From Kriegella aquimaris (lineage in GTDB: Bacteria > Bacteroidota > Bacteroidia > Flavobacteriales > Flavobacteriaceae), in assembly GCF_900103215.1 (NCBI RefSeq), contig NZ_FNGV01000017.1:1-64000 (forward strand): a DNA stretch of 64,000 bases, in the 5' to 3' direction. The position numbers and the translations under genes are program-made. Positions 63,478 through 64,000 of the stretch are shown one piece after another; position 1 is the stretch's first letter, and each line of letters begins with the position of its first letter. The notes beneath the pieces were generated by a model. It was not told the DNA's origin. It did not search any database and saw only the letters and a program-made list of their open reading frames with translations.

Positions 63478-64000
63478 ATGCAGCAGTTAGAAAGATTAAG
63501 CGAGTTTAAGAAATCGGTTAACAATAAGTTCAATGTTTACAACAGTTTGTTTTTAAATCTTCCGTATCGGAATATCGAAAATGTCGGAATGTTGATTCCC
63601 TTGCTGTTGGACCAATGCAAACAGGGGTTTCGTTCGGGTCAGAATCCGCAAGAGATTTTGGAAGCTTTTTTTCAGAATTATGCCAATATCGAATCTGAGG
63701 AAGAACGTATCGATTTCATGTTTCGAATAATTCAGTATGTCGAGCGCCAAGTAGTATTGTACGATAGTGTCGAAGATGCTGCTTTTCCCAAATTGCAACA
63801 ACATAGAAGGTCGTTATCGATAAAAGATTATTTTGAATTGGTAGACAAGAATAAAAGTTGGGACAAGGTTTCTAAAAAACTTTCTACTTTCAGCGCACGT
63901 ATCGTACTTACTGCCCATCCCACTCAATTCTATACCCCTGCTGTTTTAGATATCATATCCGATTTGAGATCGCTTATTCTTGAAGACCGAATTGATGATA
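63478..64000 (+). CDS. ppc: Phosphoenolpyruvate carboxylase, N-terminal part (cut by window edge)
   Basis: 174 codons from the ATG at 63478 to the right edge, open throughout. The key block is IVLTAHPTQFYTPAVLDIIS (about 140-160), which contains the catalytic His in the Bacteroidota form TAHPTQ in place of TAHPTE. The helical N-terminus (LERLSEFKKSVNNKFNVYNS) fits. The full enzyme would be about 850-900 residues. It adds bicarbonate to PEP to make oxaloacetate, in parallel with the nearby pyruvate carboxylase. Confidence 0.88.
   Translation, partial: MQQLERLSEFKKSVNNKFNVYNSLFLNLPYRNIENVGMLIPLLLDQCKQGFRSGQNPQEILEAFFQNYANIESEEERIDFMFRIIQYVERQVVLYDSVEDAAFPKLQQHRRSLSIKDYFELVDKNKSWDKVSKKLSTFSARIVLTAHPTQFYTPAVLDIISDLRSLILEDRIDD

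Overview
The window is about 64 kb of chromosome from a marine-type member of Flavobacteriaceae (Bacteroidota), perhaps close to Maribacter, Zobellia or Arenibacter. That placement is inferred from gene content and style. The features behind it are kynurenine-pathway genes, a DUF6702/M1 peptidase pair, short regulators next to DUF2975, an acyl-CoA-binding protein beside psd and cdsA, a THX ribosomal protein, almost no Shine-Dalgarno sequences, and TAnnTTTG-type promoters. I see no rRNA, tRNA, phage, transposase or CRISPR locus. Most of the window is ordinary core chromosome.

Layout. 1-5.2 kb is the most accessory part: the N-terminal part of a repetitive secreted protein on the minus strand, two paralogous secreted carboxypeptidase-regulatory-like proteins, and an intergenic array of six ~200-bp repeats. 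5.4-9.9 kb holds a DUF6702 protein, an M1 aminopeptidase, a TatA-type translocase subunit, a PAP2 phosphatase and an O-methyltransferase. 10-15.4 kb carries kynureninase and kynurenine 3-monooxygenase, separated by an MFS transporter, a secreted protein and a ClpP homologue. 15.4-29.8 kb mixes housekeeping genes (Nif3-like, lpxK, gapA, lipA, murB, an aminotransferase) with regulators (a TPR hybrid histidine kinase, two ECF sigma factors, one with its anti-sigma factor) and a retropepsin/PDZ protein.

30-39 kb has valS, a YozG-like regulator with a DUF2975 membrane protein and a perfect inverted repeat upstream, a GT22-type mannosyltransferase, an AGMO-like hydroxylase and a creatininase-family hydrolase. 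39-46.5 kb is a dense cell-envelope and housekeeping block: ACBP, psd, cdsA, LUD protein, ftsH and rsfS on the minus strand, then birA, an SRPBCC protein, and pyrE diverging from a NUDIX gene. 46.5-54 kb has an M14 peptidase, a PAS histidine kinase with its response regulator, coaD, ddl, a PASTA protein and an RluD-type pseudouridine synthase.

54-64 kb holds a GyrI-like protein, a large secreted protein of unrecognised family, yaaA, a lipoprotein, the very short thx gene (TTG start), pyruvate carboxylase, a UDG-superfamily protein, and the start of PEP carboxylase, which runs off the right edge. The last stretch puts two anaplerotic enzymes within about 1.2 kb of each other.

The strongest leads for something undescribed are the repeat array, the operator-like inverted repeat before the DUF2975/HTH pair, the 14-bp palindrome before ppc, two hairpin terminators with no matching transcript, and the unrecognised secreted protein at 54.9-57.1 kb. 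I found no convincing new multi-gene system.
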